A stretch of 33,315 nt of DNA from Pseudomonadota bacterium (GCA_015222555.1 JADFVM010000169.1:1-33315); one strand, 5' to 3'. Counted from the stretch's first letter, positions 7,162 through 14,830 are shown. The notes: a model not told the origin generated them from the letters alone. Program-made: numbers and translations.

Positions 7162-8361
7162 ATGGGTATTCTTTCCAACACCGTCAGCATATGTCAATTC
7201 CGGGTAACAGGTGCCCTTCCCGAGGGGGATCTCTACCAGTGGTCTTCAGACCGCTTGGCGGAGAATGCCTTCAAGTCTATCGACAATACGGCCCAAGAAC
7301 TTTCCTTAGGCTGGGTCCATGTCGATGACATGGAGCAGGGCAGTTTCGATACCCCCCGCGCATTCTGGCGCGACAACTATACCGTCTTTACGCTCCGCCG
7401 TGACCAGAGAAAGGCCCCTTCCGTACTTTTAAAGGCCGAAATGGCCAAGGCTGAGAGTGAATTTCTTGCAGCAAACCCGACGTTCAAGAGGGTGCCAAAG
7501 GGGGAGAGGGACAACCTTCGCGACAGGGTCCGCGCCTCCCTCTTTTCCAGGATACTCCCTTCACCAACTACATATGATGCCCTATGGGATCGGAAGAATG
7601 GCATTGTCACATTTACAAGCCTGAGCCCCAAGACTGTAGACCTCTTCGAGGACCTTTTCAGGAAGACATTCGTAGGGCTGAGGCTCGTTATGATCCATCC
7701 CTTAGCGCGTGGAGAAATGGTCCTCGACGATGAGACGGCCACCCTCCTTAAGCAGGCGAACAGGGCCTCTTCGGAGGACGTTGTATCCCTCATCAAAGAG
7801 AACACCTGGCTTGGTATGGACTTCATGCGCTGGCTCATGTATAAGACGATGGAGGACTCATCCGAATACGAGGTGAACCGACCGGGACACTTCATGGAGG
7901 GGGAACCCTATGTGGCCTACATCAACGACCGTCTCATTCTCAAGGGGGCTAGTGAAAGGGGAGTACAGAAGATCTCCGTGGCCGGTCCCCAGGACAACTT
8001 TAGTGAGGTCCGCACCGCCGTGAGGCTCGGGAAGGAGATCACCGAGGCCACAATCTACCTGGAGAGAGAGGAAGAAGAATCCTGGAAGCTCACCCTGAAG
8101 GGGGAGATGTTCCACTTTGCTTCGCTCAAGTCCCCCGCCGTCAGGATAGAGAAGGACGAGGTGACCGACGAAGGGAGTGAAAGGGAGGCCGTCTTCTACG
8201 AGCGGATGTACCTGCTGGAAAAGGGGCTGCAACTCTTCGACAGCCTCTATGCCGATTTCCTCCGTTCAAGGCTCGGCAGCGGATGGGCGAAAGAGGCGGC
8301 TGACATCGAGGAGTGGCTTGCCTCCGATGATGAAAGCAGTAATGGGGGCGGAACTTGCTAA
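7162..8361 (+). CDS. rdgC: RdgC-like recombination-associated protein
   Basis: The 399-residue product resembles RdgC, a ring-shaped dimer that binds double-stranded DNA and modulates RecA in E. coli. Visible correspondences are LGWVHVDDM near residue 50, the VLLKAEMAKAESEF helix, KGERDNLRDRVRASLFSRIL followed by PSPTTYDALWDRKNGIV, and the segment TVDLFEDLFRKTF that aligns with the second half of the ring domain. E. coli RdgC is about 300 residues; this protein is roughly 95 longer, mainly through an extended central and C-terminal part rich in Glu and Lys and ending in Ser/Gly. AAAGGAG precedes the ATG by 7 bases. No signal peptide, so cytoplasmic. It stands alone, downstream of a conspicuous inverted repeat. 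RdgC membership is fairly clear; the same role in RecA control is inferred. Confidence 0.8.
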   Translation: MGILSNTVSICQFRVTGALPEGDLYQWSSDRLAENAFKSIDNTAQELSLGWVHVDDMEQGSFDTPRAFWRDNYTVFTLRRDQRKAPSVLLKAEMAKAESEFLAANPTFKRVPKGERDNLRDRVRASLFSRILPSPTTYDALWDRKNGIVTFTSLSPKTVDLFEDLFRKTFVGLRLVMIHPLARGEMVLDDETATLLKQANRASSEDVVSLIKENTWLGMDFMRWLMYKTMEDSSEYEVNRPGHFMEGEPYVAYINDRLILKGASERGVQKISVAGPQDNFSEVRTAVRLGKEITEATIYLEREEEESWKLTLKGEMFHFASLKSPAVRIEKDEVTDEGSEREAVFYERMYLLEKGLQLFDSLYADFLRSRLGSGWAKEAADIEEWLASDDESSNGGGTC

Positions 8362-8394
8362 GTGTTTGGAATTTCAGAAACCTCAAAAAATTCA

Positions 8395-8424
8395 TTGACA
8401 CCGGGGCCCCACTACTGTAATTAT
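8395..8424 (+). promoter_or_regulatory. promoter candidate for the structured RNA
   Basis: TTGACA (8395-8400) is followed after 18 bases by AATTAT (8419-8424), a 4 of 6 match to the -10 box. A start near 8430 would place the whole structured element and its terminator in one transcript of about 165 bases. Confidence 0.5.
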
Positions 8425-8429
8425 TAGAG

Positions 8430-8594
8430 GCTATGAATAATCAAGTCACAGGCAGAGTGCTTACCGTGCTAAAATCCGCAACCTGGATTTTTCGTACAGG
8501 TGCGCCCGTGGCTTGGAGTGATTTGTAACGTAAAGTAAGAATACAACAAAAAACTTAAAAAAGGCCGCGGGCGACAACCCCGCGGCCTTTTTTT
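8430..8594 (+). ncRNA. candidate structured small RNA or riboswitch with intrinsic terminator
   Basis: Between the RdgC-like gene and the EamA transporter lies a non-coding stretch with a rod-like fold. TCAAGTCACAGGC (8441-8453) pairs with GCCCGTGGCTTGG (8504-8516) over 13 positions with G-U pairs and one mismatch. Inside, ACC (8463-8465) can pair with GGT (8499-8501), and AAAATCC (8471-8477) with GGATTTT (8485-8491) around the loop GCAACCT. A separate strong terminator hairpin follows at 8563-8594, and a promoter candidate precedes. No credible ORF is present. It does not match 6S RNA, SRP RNA or a riboswitch class I can recognise. Two readings are open: a free small RNA, or a leader controlling the transporter that begins at about 8776. 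Structure was paired by eye only. Confidence 0.5.
8556..8594 (+). terminator. strong rho-independent terminator
   Basis: GGCCGCGGG (8563-8571) and CCCGCGGCC (8579-8587) form a 9-bp GC stem with a 7-base loop, followed by seven T and preceded by a run of A, so it could act in both directions. It ends the structured RNA transcript and would also stop read-through from the RdgC-like gene. Confidence 0.9.
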
Positions 8595-8775
8595 ATTTAG
8601 TAACTTAGAAATAACATGCTGCTTTTTTTGCAGAAAGTTATTTAGCTTCGCAGAATCGCCCATAGAAGCAATGCTTCGAAGACTTGATTACGTAAAGACA
8701 CTTACACCCCTCAAGGGGGTCTTGTGCCCTGTGGGTATACTAAAAAGAGTCCAGTTCATCTGGTGGGCTAAGAAA

Positions 8776-9780
8776 ATGAAAAAGTTTATTTCATCCGGTT
8801 ATTTTCTCATCATATTTTCAGCAATGGCACTGTCCTTCAAGTCCATACTGGTGAAGTTCGCCTTCGCCCTGGGCGTGGAGCCCATGACACTCATGCTGAT
8901 GCGACTCTTTATCGCTCTTCCTTTTTTCATCTTGGCGCTTGCCTTCATGGAGGGGAGGGTTGCCTTCAAGCTAAGGGCGCGCGAGGCGGGCAGCTTTGCC
9001 CTGATGGGAATCGCAGGGATGGGATGCGCCATGATGTTCTCCTTCTATTCCCTGGAGAGGATCGATGCGTCTCTTTCCAACCTACTCGTATTTACCTATC
9101 CAGCCATGACCATCGTTCTGCTTGCCATCTTTTCAGGAGAGAGGCTGTCCATGTCGAAACTCTTTTCATTGTTGGTAACATTCATCGGCCTTTCATTGGT
9201 CGTTAGAATTGATGAGGCAAAAACGATGACGGTCTATGGGAGCGGGGCCCTATTAGCCCTGCTGAGTGCGCTTTGCTATGCTCTGTATAACGTGGTCGGC
9301 GAAAAGGTGATGAAGGGCATATCACCCGTTCGGGTGTCTTCTTATAGCAGCGTTTTTCTGGTGGGATTTTTCGGCTTGTCCTTTGGCAACCGCGCCTATC
9401 CGGAAAGTGCTGAACTCTGGGGAATTGCCGCGGCACTTGGCATCCTGACAGGAGTCATCCCCTTTTTATGCTACATGTACGGGGTGAAAAAAATAGGGGC
9501 CTCAAAGGCGGTTATCATCAGCTCCCTGGGACCCGTTTTTACGGTGTTGTGGGCCTCTCTCTTTCTGGGAGAAATGCTGGATGCCATACAGATCGCAGGA
9601 ATGTGTCTCATCATTCTTGGTGTGATGACGATCAAGGTTCGGTCGCCACTACGTTTCGTAAAGGGAACGGCCGGCGAGATCGGAACTCAACTCGATTTGA
9701 TTTCATCGGATGCACCATCGAAGCGACCTGTTTTTGCATTTATTTGTATGACAGGCCGTGAGAAGGATAGACTTGATTAA
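8776..9780 (+). CDS. EamA/DMT-superfamily transporter
   Basis: From ATG 8776 the product has 334 residues with about ten membrane helices in two EamA repeats, typical of the drug/metabolite transporter superfamily. The first repeat contains SILVKFAFALGVEPMTLMLM and LSNLLVFTYPAMTIVLLAIF; the second contains LSALCYALYNVVGEKVMKGI and IISSLGPVFTVLWASLFLGE. The family exports or imports small metabolites such as amino acids; the substrate here is unknown. The frame is open back to 8671, but the added N-terminal 35 residues are not transporter-like, so 8776 is preferred, although its ribosome binding site is weak (GGTGGGC). A polar tail of about 45 residues after the last helix is longer than usual. 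A structured RNA and terminator lie 180 bases upstream, and a terminator lies just downstream. Confidence 0.85.
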   Translation: MKKFISSGYFLIIFSAMALSFKSILVKFAFALGVEPMTLMLMRLFIALPFFILALAFMEGRVAFKLRAREAGSFALMGIAGMGCAMMFSFYSLERIDASLSNLLVFTYPAMTIVLLAIFSGERLSMSKLFSLLVTFIGLSLVVRIDEAKTMTVYGSGALLALLSALCYALYNVVGEKVMKGISPVRVSSYSSVFLVGFFGLSFGNRAYPESAELWGIAAALGILTGVIPFLCYMYGVKKIGASKAVIISSLGPVFTVLWASLFLGEMLDAIQIAGMCLIILGVMTIKVRSPLRFVKGTAGEIGTQLDLISSDAPSKRPVFAFICMTGREKDRLD

Positions 9781-9799
9781 TAATTGCTGGAGAATATAA

Positions 9800-9838
9800 A
9801 AAGAGTCAGCCCGTCAAGGGCTGACTCTTTATTTTTTT
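9800..9838. terminator. bidirectional rho-independent terminator
   Basis: AAAGAGTCAGCCC (9800-9812) and GGGCTGACTCTTT (9818-9830) form a perfect 13-bp stem with a 5-base loop, followed by ATTTTTTT. On the minus strand the stem is followed by TTTTT-type sequence. It lies between converging genes and can end both the transporter (+) and the small gene at 9851 (-). Confidence 0.92.
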
Positions 9839-9850
9839 ACTTGTTGAGCA

Positions 9851-10144
9851 TCAATCTTCCTGGTAGTGCGGTGCCCCCAGTTCCTTGAGAGAGAAATTAT
9901 TGAAAACACGATGTCCGTCGTAGTCAAGAACCCGCAAATCATCTGCCTGGTTCAGGTCGCCCATGACCACGTTAAAATGGTTGCCATATTGTTTCTTAAC
10001 CTTATCTTCAGAGACCTCATAAGAGATGAATTTTTTAATTCCCTTCGTCGCTAACTTTTTAACCAGCCTTGGTTCGATAATGGAATCGTAGGAGGTTAAA
10101 ATAAGAATAGGCCCCGTACCGGTGAAATAAATTCCCGCTTTCAT
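9851..10144 (-). CDS. conserved small cytoplasmic protein of unknown function
   Basis: A 97-residue protein begins MKAGIYFTGTGPILILTSYD and ends near KELGAPHYQED. It has no signal peptide or membrane helix. An AGGAGG box lies 7 bases before the ATG, so translation is well supported. The sequence alternates beta-like stretches (ILILTSYDSI, FNVVMGDL, LRVLDYDGHRVF) with basic helices (LVKKLATKGIKKF), suggesting a small alpha/beta fold. I recall similar short proteins in deltaproteobacterial genomes annotated only as hypothetical or cytosolic; no catalytic motif is evident. It is transcribed alone, ends at the shared terminator at 9800-9838, and has AT-rich promoter-like sequence upstream. Function is not assigned. 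Confidence 0.75.
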   Translation of the reverse strand: MKAGIYFTGTGPILILTSYDSIIEPRLVKKLATKGIKKFISYEVSEDKVKKQYGNHFNVVMGDLNQADDLRVLDYDGHRVFNNFSLKELGAPHYQED

Positions 10145-10275
10145 GATATGCCTCCTTTTTGTATTTCAAAAATTAAAGTCCCTTATATTTTAAGTTTACG
10201 TTAATAAATGGACATTTGCAAAAAAAAGACTGGAGCAAAAGACGACACCCTTAACATTAAGGAATAAAAGGTGGG

Positions 10276-10599
10276 TCAGTAATACTCAATTTTGTAGGAC
10301 TTGAGCAGCTGTGTCTCCCCATCGAAAATGAGCGTCCTTTTTTCGCCAAATACGGTTGGCGCTGTATATGAGTAGGTGCTACGTGTGTCAATAAAGTATT
10401 CCTCTATCCAGATGCCGGTGATCGTTTCTTCCCCATCGATTACCTCGTCGGGACTGTGCCACTTTTTTACCACATCCTCATAAGTGATCCTGCCAATGCC
10501 GTTATCGAGATAGTCTGTGAGCATCTTGTGGCCTTTGGTGGCGGCGCAGGCTGACAGAACCAGCATCGCTGTAAAAAGGAATACTGCCTTTAGATTCAT
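10276..10599 (-). CDS. small lipoprotein, possibly BamE-like fold
   Basis: From ATG 10599, behind GGGAGG, the product is 107 residues with a type II signal peptide: MNLKAVFLFTAMLVLSAC ends in the lipobox LSAC, so Cys18 should be acylated and Ala19 would allow outer-membrane sorting. The mature part reads ITYEDVVKKWHSPDEVI, then a beta-rich half (TLIFDGETQLLKSYKIEYY). A helix ending in W-x-P followed by a strand-rich section recalls the BamE/SmpA-type fold, where a similar motif reads like 'LLGTP', but similarity is weak and only structural. Longer upstream starts in the same frame lack a ribosome binding site and would bury the signal peptide. It stands alone, diverging from the MoeB-rhodanese gene. 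Function unknown. Confidence 0.72.
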   Translation of the reverse strand: MNLKAVFLFTAMLVLSACAATKGHKMLTDYLDNGIGRITYEDVVKKWHSPDEVIDGEETITGIWIEEYFIDTRSTYSYTAPTVFGEKRTLIFDGETQLLKSYKIEYY

Positions 10600-10768
10600 A
10601 TGATTTCCTCCCTTGTTTCGAAACTCTTGCCTTAAAAAAAGTATACACCAAAAAAGAAGCAAAGGGGGACAGGCCTCAATACAGTAAACTTCTCTGCTCG
10701 GCTTATTTGGAGGGGGTAAGAAAAACCTCTTAACAGAGTACATTTAATTTCCGGGGAAGGGCAAAGAC

Positions 10769-10820
10769 TTGACAAGGCCATTAAGGCACTTTATTCTAAA
10801 ACTTTAGTCTAAAGTCTAAA
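10769..10820 (+). promoter_or_regulatory. promoter with overlapping CTAAA/TTTAG operator cluster
   Basis: TTGACA (10769-10774), a 17-base spacer and TATTCT (10792-10797) form a sigma70-type promoter. Across the expected start site are repeated palindromes: CTAAA-AC-TTTAG (10796-10807) and CTTTAG-T-CTAAAG (10802-10814), then another GTCTAAA (10814-10820). Several overlapping half-sites at +1 suggest repressor binding. The repressor is unknown. Confidence 0.55.
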
Positions 10821-10842
10821 ACAAAAAAAGAGGTAAACTGAA

Positions 10843-11970
10843 ATGGAACTAAGTGAAGAACAACTTGAACGTTATTCAAGACATTTGATTTTGCCTGAGG
10901 TTGGGGAGGAAGGTCAGAAAAAGTTGCTTAAGAGCAAGGTCTTTGTCCTCGGCGCCGGGGGCCTGGGCTCGCCGTCGCTTTACTACCTGGCTGCAGCAGG
11001 TGTGGGGACCATCGGCCTTGCTGACGGCGATGCAGTGGAACTGACCAACCTCCAGCGTCAGATAATACATTCAAACGACAGAGTGGGTGCAAGAAAGACC
11101 GACTCGGCTAAACAGACCATAACGGGACTCAATCCGGATGTCAATGTCGTTACCTATGATTGTCGCATAACAGCCGATAACGTGAGGGAGATTATCAGGG
11201 ATTACGACATCATCCTCGACGGGAGTGATAACTTCCCAACGAGGTTTCTCATGAATGATGCCGCCTACTTTGAAAAAAAGCCACTTGTCTCGGGTGCCAT
11301 GTTCCGTTTTGACGGTCAGGTCTCCGTCTTCAGTGGTCACGATGACTACCCCTGCTACAGGTGTCTTTACAGCGAGCCACCACCGCCCGGGCTTGCACCG
11401 AGCTGTAACGAGGCCGGTGTATTGGGCGCCCTTCCCGGTGTGATAGGCGTCATGCAGGCTGTGGAGGCCATAAAAATCATCCTTGGTGCAGGCAAGCCGC
11501 TCATGGGTAAACTTCTCGTCTTCGACGCCCTGGATGCCAGTTTTAAAAAGCTCGCAGTGAGGAAAGACCCCGAGTGTGCTCTCTGCAGTGAGAAGGCGAC
11601 TATTAAAGAAGTCGTTGCCTACGAAGAAGCCTGCGAATTGAGGGCGCCCGTCGGCACCCCTCTTATAAAGGTAGGAGAACTTCATGAGCGGCTCAAATCA
11701 AGTGAGCCTCCCGTACTCCTCGACATCAGGGAGACAGGTGAGCTTTCGAGCCATCTCGGTCACCTTGAAGGGATTGTCCACATACCGCTTGGGCTACTTG
11801 AAAAGCGTGTTGGAGAGCTGGATGGTGTGAGGGACAGAGAGATATCCATTATCTGCCGGTCCGGACAGAGGGCGGTGCCAGCGTCAGATATTCTTAAAAA
11901 GAATAACTTCAGGAATGTGAATATCCTCGATGGAGGCATGCTGACCTGGCATAAGGAGTTTGGTGAATAA
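10843..11970 (+). CDS. moeB: MoeB/ThiF-type sulfur-carrier adenylyltransferase fused to rhodanese domain
   Basis: The 375-residue protein is an E1-like enzyme (residues 1-250) joined to a rhodanese domain (about 270-375), the MoeBR/MoeZ arrangement. It adenylates the C-terminal glycine of ThiS/MoaD/CysO-like carriers, and the rhodanese cysteine transfers sulfur to them. Visible are the nucleotide loop GAGGLGSP (37-44), the NLQRQ arginine finger region (69-73), the zinc cysteines C171, C174, C245 and C248, the catalytic-type cysteine in APSCNEAGVLG (188), and the rhodanese loop CRSGQR (Cys338). All key residues are present. A good promoter with an operator-like cluster lies upstream, and AGAGG precedes the ATG. 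The next gene begins about 46 bases after its stop, so co-transcription is likely. The carrier protein is not in this window. Confidence 0.9.
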   Translation: MELSEEQLERYSRHLILPEVGEEGQKKLLKSKVFVLGAGGLGSPSLYYLAAAGVGTIGLADGDAVELTNLQRQIIHSNDRVGARKTDSAKQTITGLNPDVNVVTYDCRITADNVREIIRDYDIILDGSDNFPTRFLMNDAAYFEKKPLVSGAMFRFDGQVSVFSGHDDYPCYRCLYSEPPPPGLAPSCNEAGVLGALPGVIGVMQAVEAIKIILGAGKPLMGKLLVFDALDASFKKLAVRKDPECALCSEKATIKEVVAYEEACELRAPVGTPLIKVGELHERLKSSEPPVLLDIRETGELSSHLGHLEGIVHIPLGLLEKRVGELDGVRDREISIICRSGQRAVPASDILKKNNFRNVNILDGGMLTWHKEFGE

Positions 11971-12016
11971 TATAGGCAACGATGGTAACAAAAGGAGGAA
12001 TGACAACAAGCATCCT

Positions 12017-13195
12017 ATGACGCTTGCAGTTGTATTCGCCCGAGCCTTTTTGCTCTTGCTACTCTTGTCAGCCCCTTCATATGGACAAGTGCGCGAATTA
12101 AATATAATCTACACGGGCAGCCTGCAGGGGCAACTGGAACCCTGCGGCTGCTCTCCAAAAACAGACTTCGGCGGTGTAGCAAGAATATCAGGCTATCTAA
12201 CAGAACATGAAAGATCACTTTCTCCTTATATCCTTCTCGATGCAGGCAATTTTTCAGATAAGGACACAGCCCAGGGAAGGCTGAAGATAAAAGCGATGTT
12301 GAAGTCCTTCAGCCTTATGAGATATAATGCCCTTGCTTTAATGGGCCGGGAAAGCAGTTTTGATCGGGATTTTCTCTGTTCCTTACAGGGAAAATACAAT
12401 GTACCTGTTGTATCCGGATTTAAAGACGCTGAACACTCGCTTACATTAAGGCAGGATAGCCTTAATATAAATGTGAGCGCCCATCCTGAGGGGATTAAGG
12501 CTGAGATGTTGAACATTTTGCTGACGGAACTTCCCCTTGACGAGGCAAGGCTTATAAAAGGGTGGGATCTTATCATCACTTCATCGGGAGAAGAGCTTGA
12601 AGAGCCTGTCAGAACAGATGGAACTGTGCTTGTGTCGGGCTATCCAAAGGGAAAAAAGCTTGGTATTCTGACGGTGAAAACCAATGGTCAAAGAATGGTT
12701 GACTTTACACACAGATGGGTTTCTATTGGTAAGGAATTAGAAGAGGATGAGAGGGCCCGAGACGTACTTAATGATTATGATAAAGAAGTGGCCAGGCTCA
12801 TTGCTGAAGCTGAAAAACCGGAGACGGGTACGACCTACGCAGGTGTGGCCAAATGTTCCGGGTGCCATCAGCCATTCGAGGAAAGCTGGAAGAAGACAGC
12901 TCACGCCAAGGCCGTTGCAACCCTTGAGTCGGCAGGAAAATCGGCAGACCCTGAATGCCTGATCTGTCATACCGTCGGATATGGTGAGGAGGGCGGCTTT
13001 TTCAGCATTGAAACGACACCGGAGCTTAAAAATGTACAGTGTGAGGCATGTCATGGCCTGGATATGGAGCATCTGACAGACTTTTCAAGGCCCATGCAGC
13101 CTGTCACTGAAAGGGTCTGCCTGAAATGTCATACAGAAAGTAATAGCCCTGATTTTGACTATCCCCTTTATCTGGAGAAAATTAAACACTGGTAA
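12017..13195 (+). CDS. tetraheme cytochrome c with phosphoesterase/UshA-like N-terminal domain
   Basis: The product (392 residues from ATG 12017) has a signal peptide (FARAFLLLLLLSAPSYGQ) and begins LNIIYTGSLQGQLEPCGC. This pattern is known from UshA-like metallophosphoesterase relatives fused to multihaem cytochromes. The usual metal-binding His/Asp set is poorly preserved (SLQG where active enzymes have a histidine, and no clear GNHD), so catalysis is doubtful. The C-terminal third carries four CxxCH sites: CSGCH (270), CLICH (304), CEACH (332) and CLKCH (358), resembling cytochrome c554-type repeats. Likely a periplasmic electron carrier or oxidoreductase. The start is uncertain: AAGGAGG sits 18 bases upstream, and GTG 11963 or TTG 11960 would add a basic leader and overlap the previous gene. 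It follows the MoeB-rhodanese gene and precedes a DsbA-like gene. Confidence 0.82.
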   Translation: MTLAVVFARAFLLLLLLSAPSYGQVRELNIIYTGSLQGQLEPCGCSPKTDFGGVARISGYLTEHERSLSPYILLDAGNFSDKDTAQGRLKIKAMLKSFSLMRYNALALMGRESSFDRDFLCSLQGKYNVPVVSGFKDAEHSLTLRQDSLNINVSAHPEGIKAEMLNILLTELPLDEARLIKGWDLIITSSGEELEEPVRTDGTVLVSGYPKGKKLGILTVKTNGQRMVDFTHRWVSIGKELEEDERARDVLNDYDKEVARLIAEAEKPETGTTYAGVAKCSGCHQPFEESWKKTAHAKAVATLESAGKSADPECLICHTVGYGEEGGFFSIETTPELKNVQCEACHGLDMEHLTDFSRPMQPVTERVCLKCHTESNSPDFDYPLYLEKIKHW

Positions 13196-13277
13196 TTATT
13201 CAGCTTATGTCTTGCGCTGAGGTAAAATAGAGCTAAGCTGTAAAGTTAAATACAAATATAAATGTCGGAGGAATTAA

Positions 13278-13907
13278 ATGAGTCTTAAGAAAATATCTGT
13301 AATGCTGTTAACTTTACTTTTGTTGCCCCTGTCCGCAGAGGCCGGCAAAAAGCCTTCCCTTGAAGGTGCATATACAACTCTGCCGGGAGCAGAGTTTAAA
13401 TTTGACGGCAAGACAGTTGAGGTTGTAGAGTTTCTCAGCTTCAGTTGCGGTACCTGTTATGCCTTTGAAAGGTCGGTCCCCATCATAAAAGGGAACTTCC
13501 CAAAAAAGATCAAATGGACAATCGTGCCTATTTATTGGGGAGGTAAAAAAGGCTCCCTTCCTGCGGAAGCTTATCTTCTCGCTGTGGAGGCTGGAAAAGG
13601 AGAAAAGATGAAAAAAGCCCTCTTTCAGGCTAGCATGGTTGATAAGCTAAACATTACAGATGTTAATGTTCTGGAGCGCATCGCCGGCAGAGTGGGTCTC
13701 GGCTTTGATTTTAGCAGAAAAATCAGGACCGGGGCAAAGGCCGGAGAAGTTCAGAAAGGGTTGGATCTGGCCAAGACATACAGCATTAACGAAACACCTA
13801 CCCTGGTTATTGCCGGCAATGTGGCAACTAATCCACATACTGCACATCACGATCTTGATCAATTCAGGATGAATGTTATTACCATTATAAAGAGTATACT
13901 CAAATAG
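13278..13907 (+). CDS. dsbA: DsbA-like periplasmic thiol:disulfide oxidoreductase
   Basis: A 209-residue exported thioredoxin-fold protein has signal peptide MSLKKISVMLLTLLLLPLSA, cleaved near AEA-GK. The active site is CGTC (57-60) after EFLSFS, and the cis-proline loop is ETPTLV (Pro174). The inserted helical domain between them contains PAEAYLLAVEAGKGEKMKKA. This is the DsbA/TlpA-like layout that oxidises or shuffles cysteines in the periplasm. The dipeptide GT between the cysteines differs from E. coli DsbA (CPHC) and leaves the redox direction open. GGAGG lies 6 bases before the ATG. The gene follows the tetraheme cytochrome by 82 bases, so a role in handling apocytochrome cysteines before haem attachment is an attractive inference. 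A CAGCTTA..TAAGCTG inverted repeat (13201-13240) lies in the gap. Confidence 0.85.
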   Translation: MSLKKISVMLLTLLLLPLSAEAGKKPSLEGAYTTLPGAEFKFDGKTVEVVEFLSFSCGTCYAFERSVPIIKGNFPKKIKWTIVPIYWGGKKGSLPAEAYLLAVEAGKGEKMKKALFQASMVDKLNITDVNVLERIAGRVGLGFDFSRKIRTGAKAGEVQKGLDLAKTYSINETPTLVIAGNVATNPHTAHHDLDQFRMNVITIIKSILK

Positions 13908-13986
13908 AGTGTTTTTTAATAACCAACCCCAAGCGATTAAAAAACCAAAGCCTCTGGACGTGGATTCTTTACTCCTTTTTGGATTT

Positions 13987-14016
13987 AAAACTCCGCTGCC
14001 TGCAGCGGAGAGTTTT
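13987..14016. terminator. bidirectional terminator between converging genes
   Basis: CTCCGCTG (13991-13998) and CAGCGGAG (14003-14010) form an 8-bp GC-rich stem with loop CCTG. It is flanked by AAAA before and AGTTTTATT after; on the minus strand TTTTAAAT follows the stem directly. It can end both the dsbA-like transcript and the uridine phosphorylase transcript. Confidence 0.8.
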
Positions 14017-14059
14017 ATTCCTTATCCCCTCTCCCAGTTCTTTTATCCCTAATCCTCAT

Positions 14060-14830
14060 TTAAAGAAACTCCAGGGCGGCAACTGAAGCCTTGATGAGAT
14101 TAGACTCGCCAATTTCCAGTGCATCCCGCGTAACAGACTCTCCCTGGATGCCGCGAACGTTGATTACAGCGGTGATGCATCCTCCCTTCAGACCGAGGCA
14201 GGAAGTCATTGTAAAGAGCGTGGCCGCCTCCATTTCAAAGTTAAGGACATTAAGGCTGCTCCACTCATCAGTGGAGCCCTTAAGTCTCCGCAGGACATAG
14301 CCGGAGTAGGTATCACTCCGTTCCTCTCCAGGATAAAAGGTGTCTGACGAGGCGGTGATTCCGACATGATAGGCAATTCCCGCCGCCCTGGAGCCTTCGA
14401 TGAGTGCCGAGACCACATTGTGATCGGCAACTGCCGGATACTCGACAGGCGCATAGTCTTTTGATGCGCCATCAAGCCGTACAGCACCCGTGGTGATTAC
14501 CACATCGCCGATCTCCAAGTGATCCTGGATAGCTCCTGTCGTCCCGACACGGACAAAGGTCCTCACACCGATCTTCGCCAGCTCTTCGATGGCTATGGCC
14601 GTAGAGGGCCCGCCAATCCCTGTCGATGTGACAAGAAAATTCCTGTCACCTGTTCTGGCAAGATAGGTGCAGTATTCCCGGTGCCAGGCAAGCTTTTGTG
14701 TTTCTCCTCCAAATCTGGAAGCGATCTCCTTTGCAATATGTTCCACACGAAAGGGATCTCCCGGCATGAGGACCACCTGCGCCCCCTCAATCATCGCGTC
14801 ATCGAGATCAATATGATACATCTTTTCCAT
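14060..14830 (-). CDS. udp: uridine phosphorylase
   Basis: The 256-residue enzyme splits uridine with phosphate to uracil and ribose-1-phosphate in pyrimidine salvage. Family signatures are clear: LMPGDPFRVEHIA (21-33), the phosphate loop STGIGGPSTAIAIEEL (69-84), RVGTTGAIQ (94-102), RLDGASKDYAP, ASSDTFYPGEE and NFEMEAATLFTM, the ribose-binding Met-Glu block of the PNP/UDP superfamily. The length is that of E. coli Udp (253). ATG 14830 is chosen because GGAGGG lies 9 bases upstream and the start then matches the family; longer in-frame starts add an unrelated N-terminus. It is a single gene that ends at the shared hairpin at 13987-14016 and diverges from the YqgE-like gene. Confidence 0.95.
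   Translation of the reverse strand: MEKMYHIDLDDAMIEGAQVVLMPGDPFRVEHIAKEIASRFGGETQKLAWHREYCTYLARTGDRNFLVTSTGIGGPSTAIAIEELAKIGVRTFVRVGTTGAIQDHLEIGDVVITTGAVRLDGASKDYAPVEYPAVADHNVVSALIEGSRAAGIAYHVGITASSDTFYPGEERSDTYSGYVLRRLKGSTDEWSSLNVLNFEMEAATLFTMTSCLGLKGGCITAVINVRGIQGESVTRDALEIGESNLIKASVAALEFL

Noticed and set aside
8430-8594. 6S RNA, SRP RNA or tmRNA
   Set aside because: The rod is too short for 6S RNA, lacks the GGAAG/AGCA core of SRP RNA and lacks a tRNA-like end, so none of these fits.
8671-8775. N-terminal extension of the EamA transporter to ATG 8671
   Set aside because: The added residues are not like the family, and the region contains small hairpins; ATG 8776 gives the normal transporter start.
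10249-10262. CCTTAA-CA-TTAAGG palindrome as terminator for the lipoprotein gene
   Set aside because: It is only a 6-bp AT-rich stem with no T tract on the transcribed strand; it may be chance.
10600-10743. N-terminal extension of the lipoprotein gene to 10743
   Set aside because: It would place 48 unrelated residues before a textbook lipoprotein signal peptide and has no ribosome binding site, while ATG 10599 has GGGAGG.
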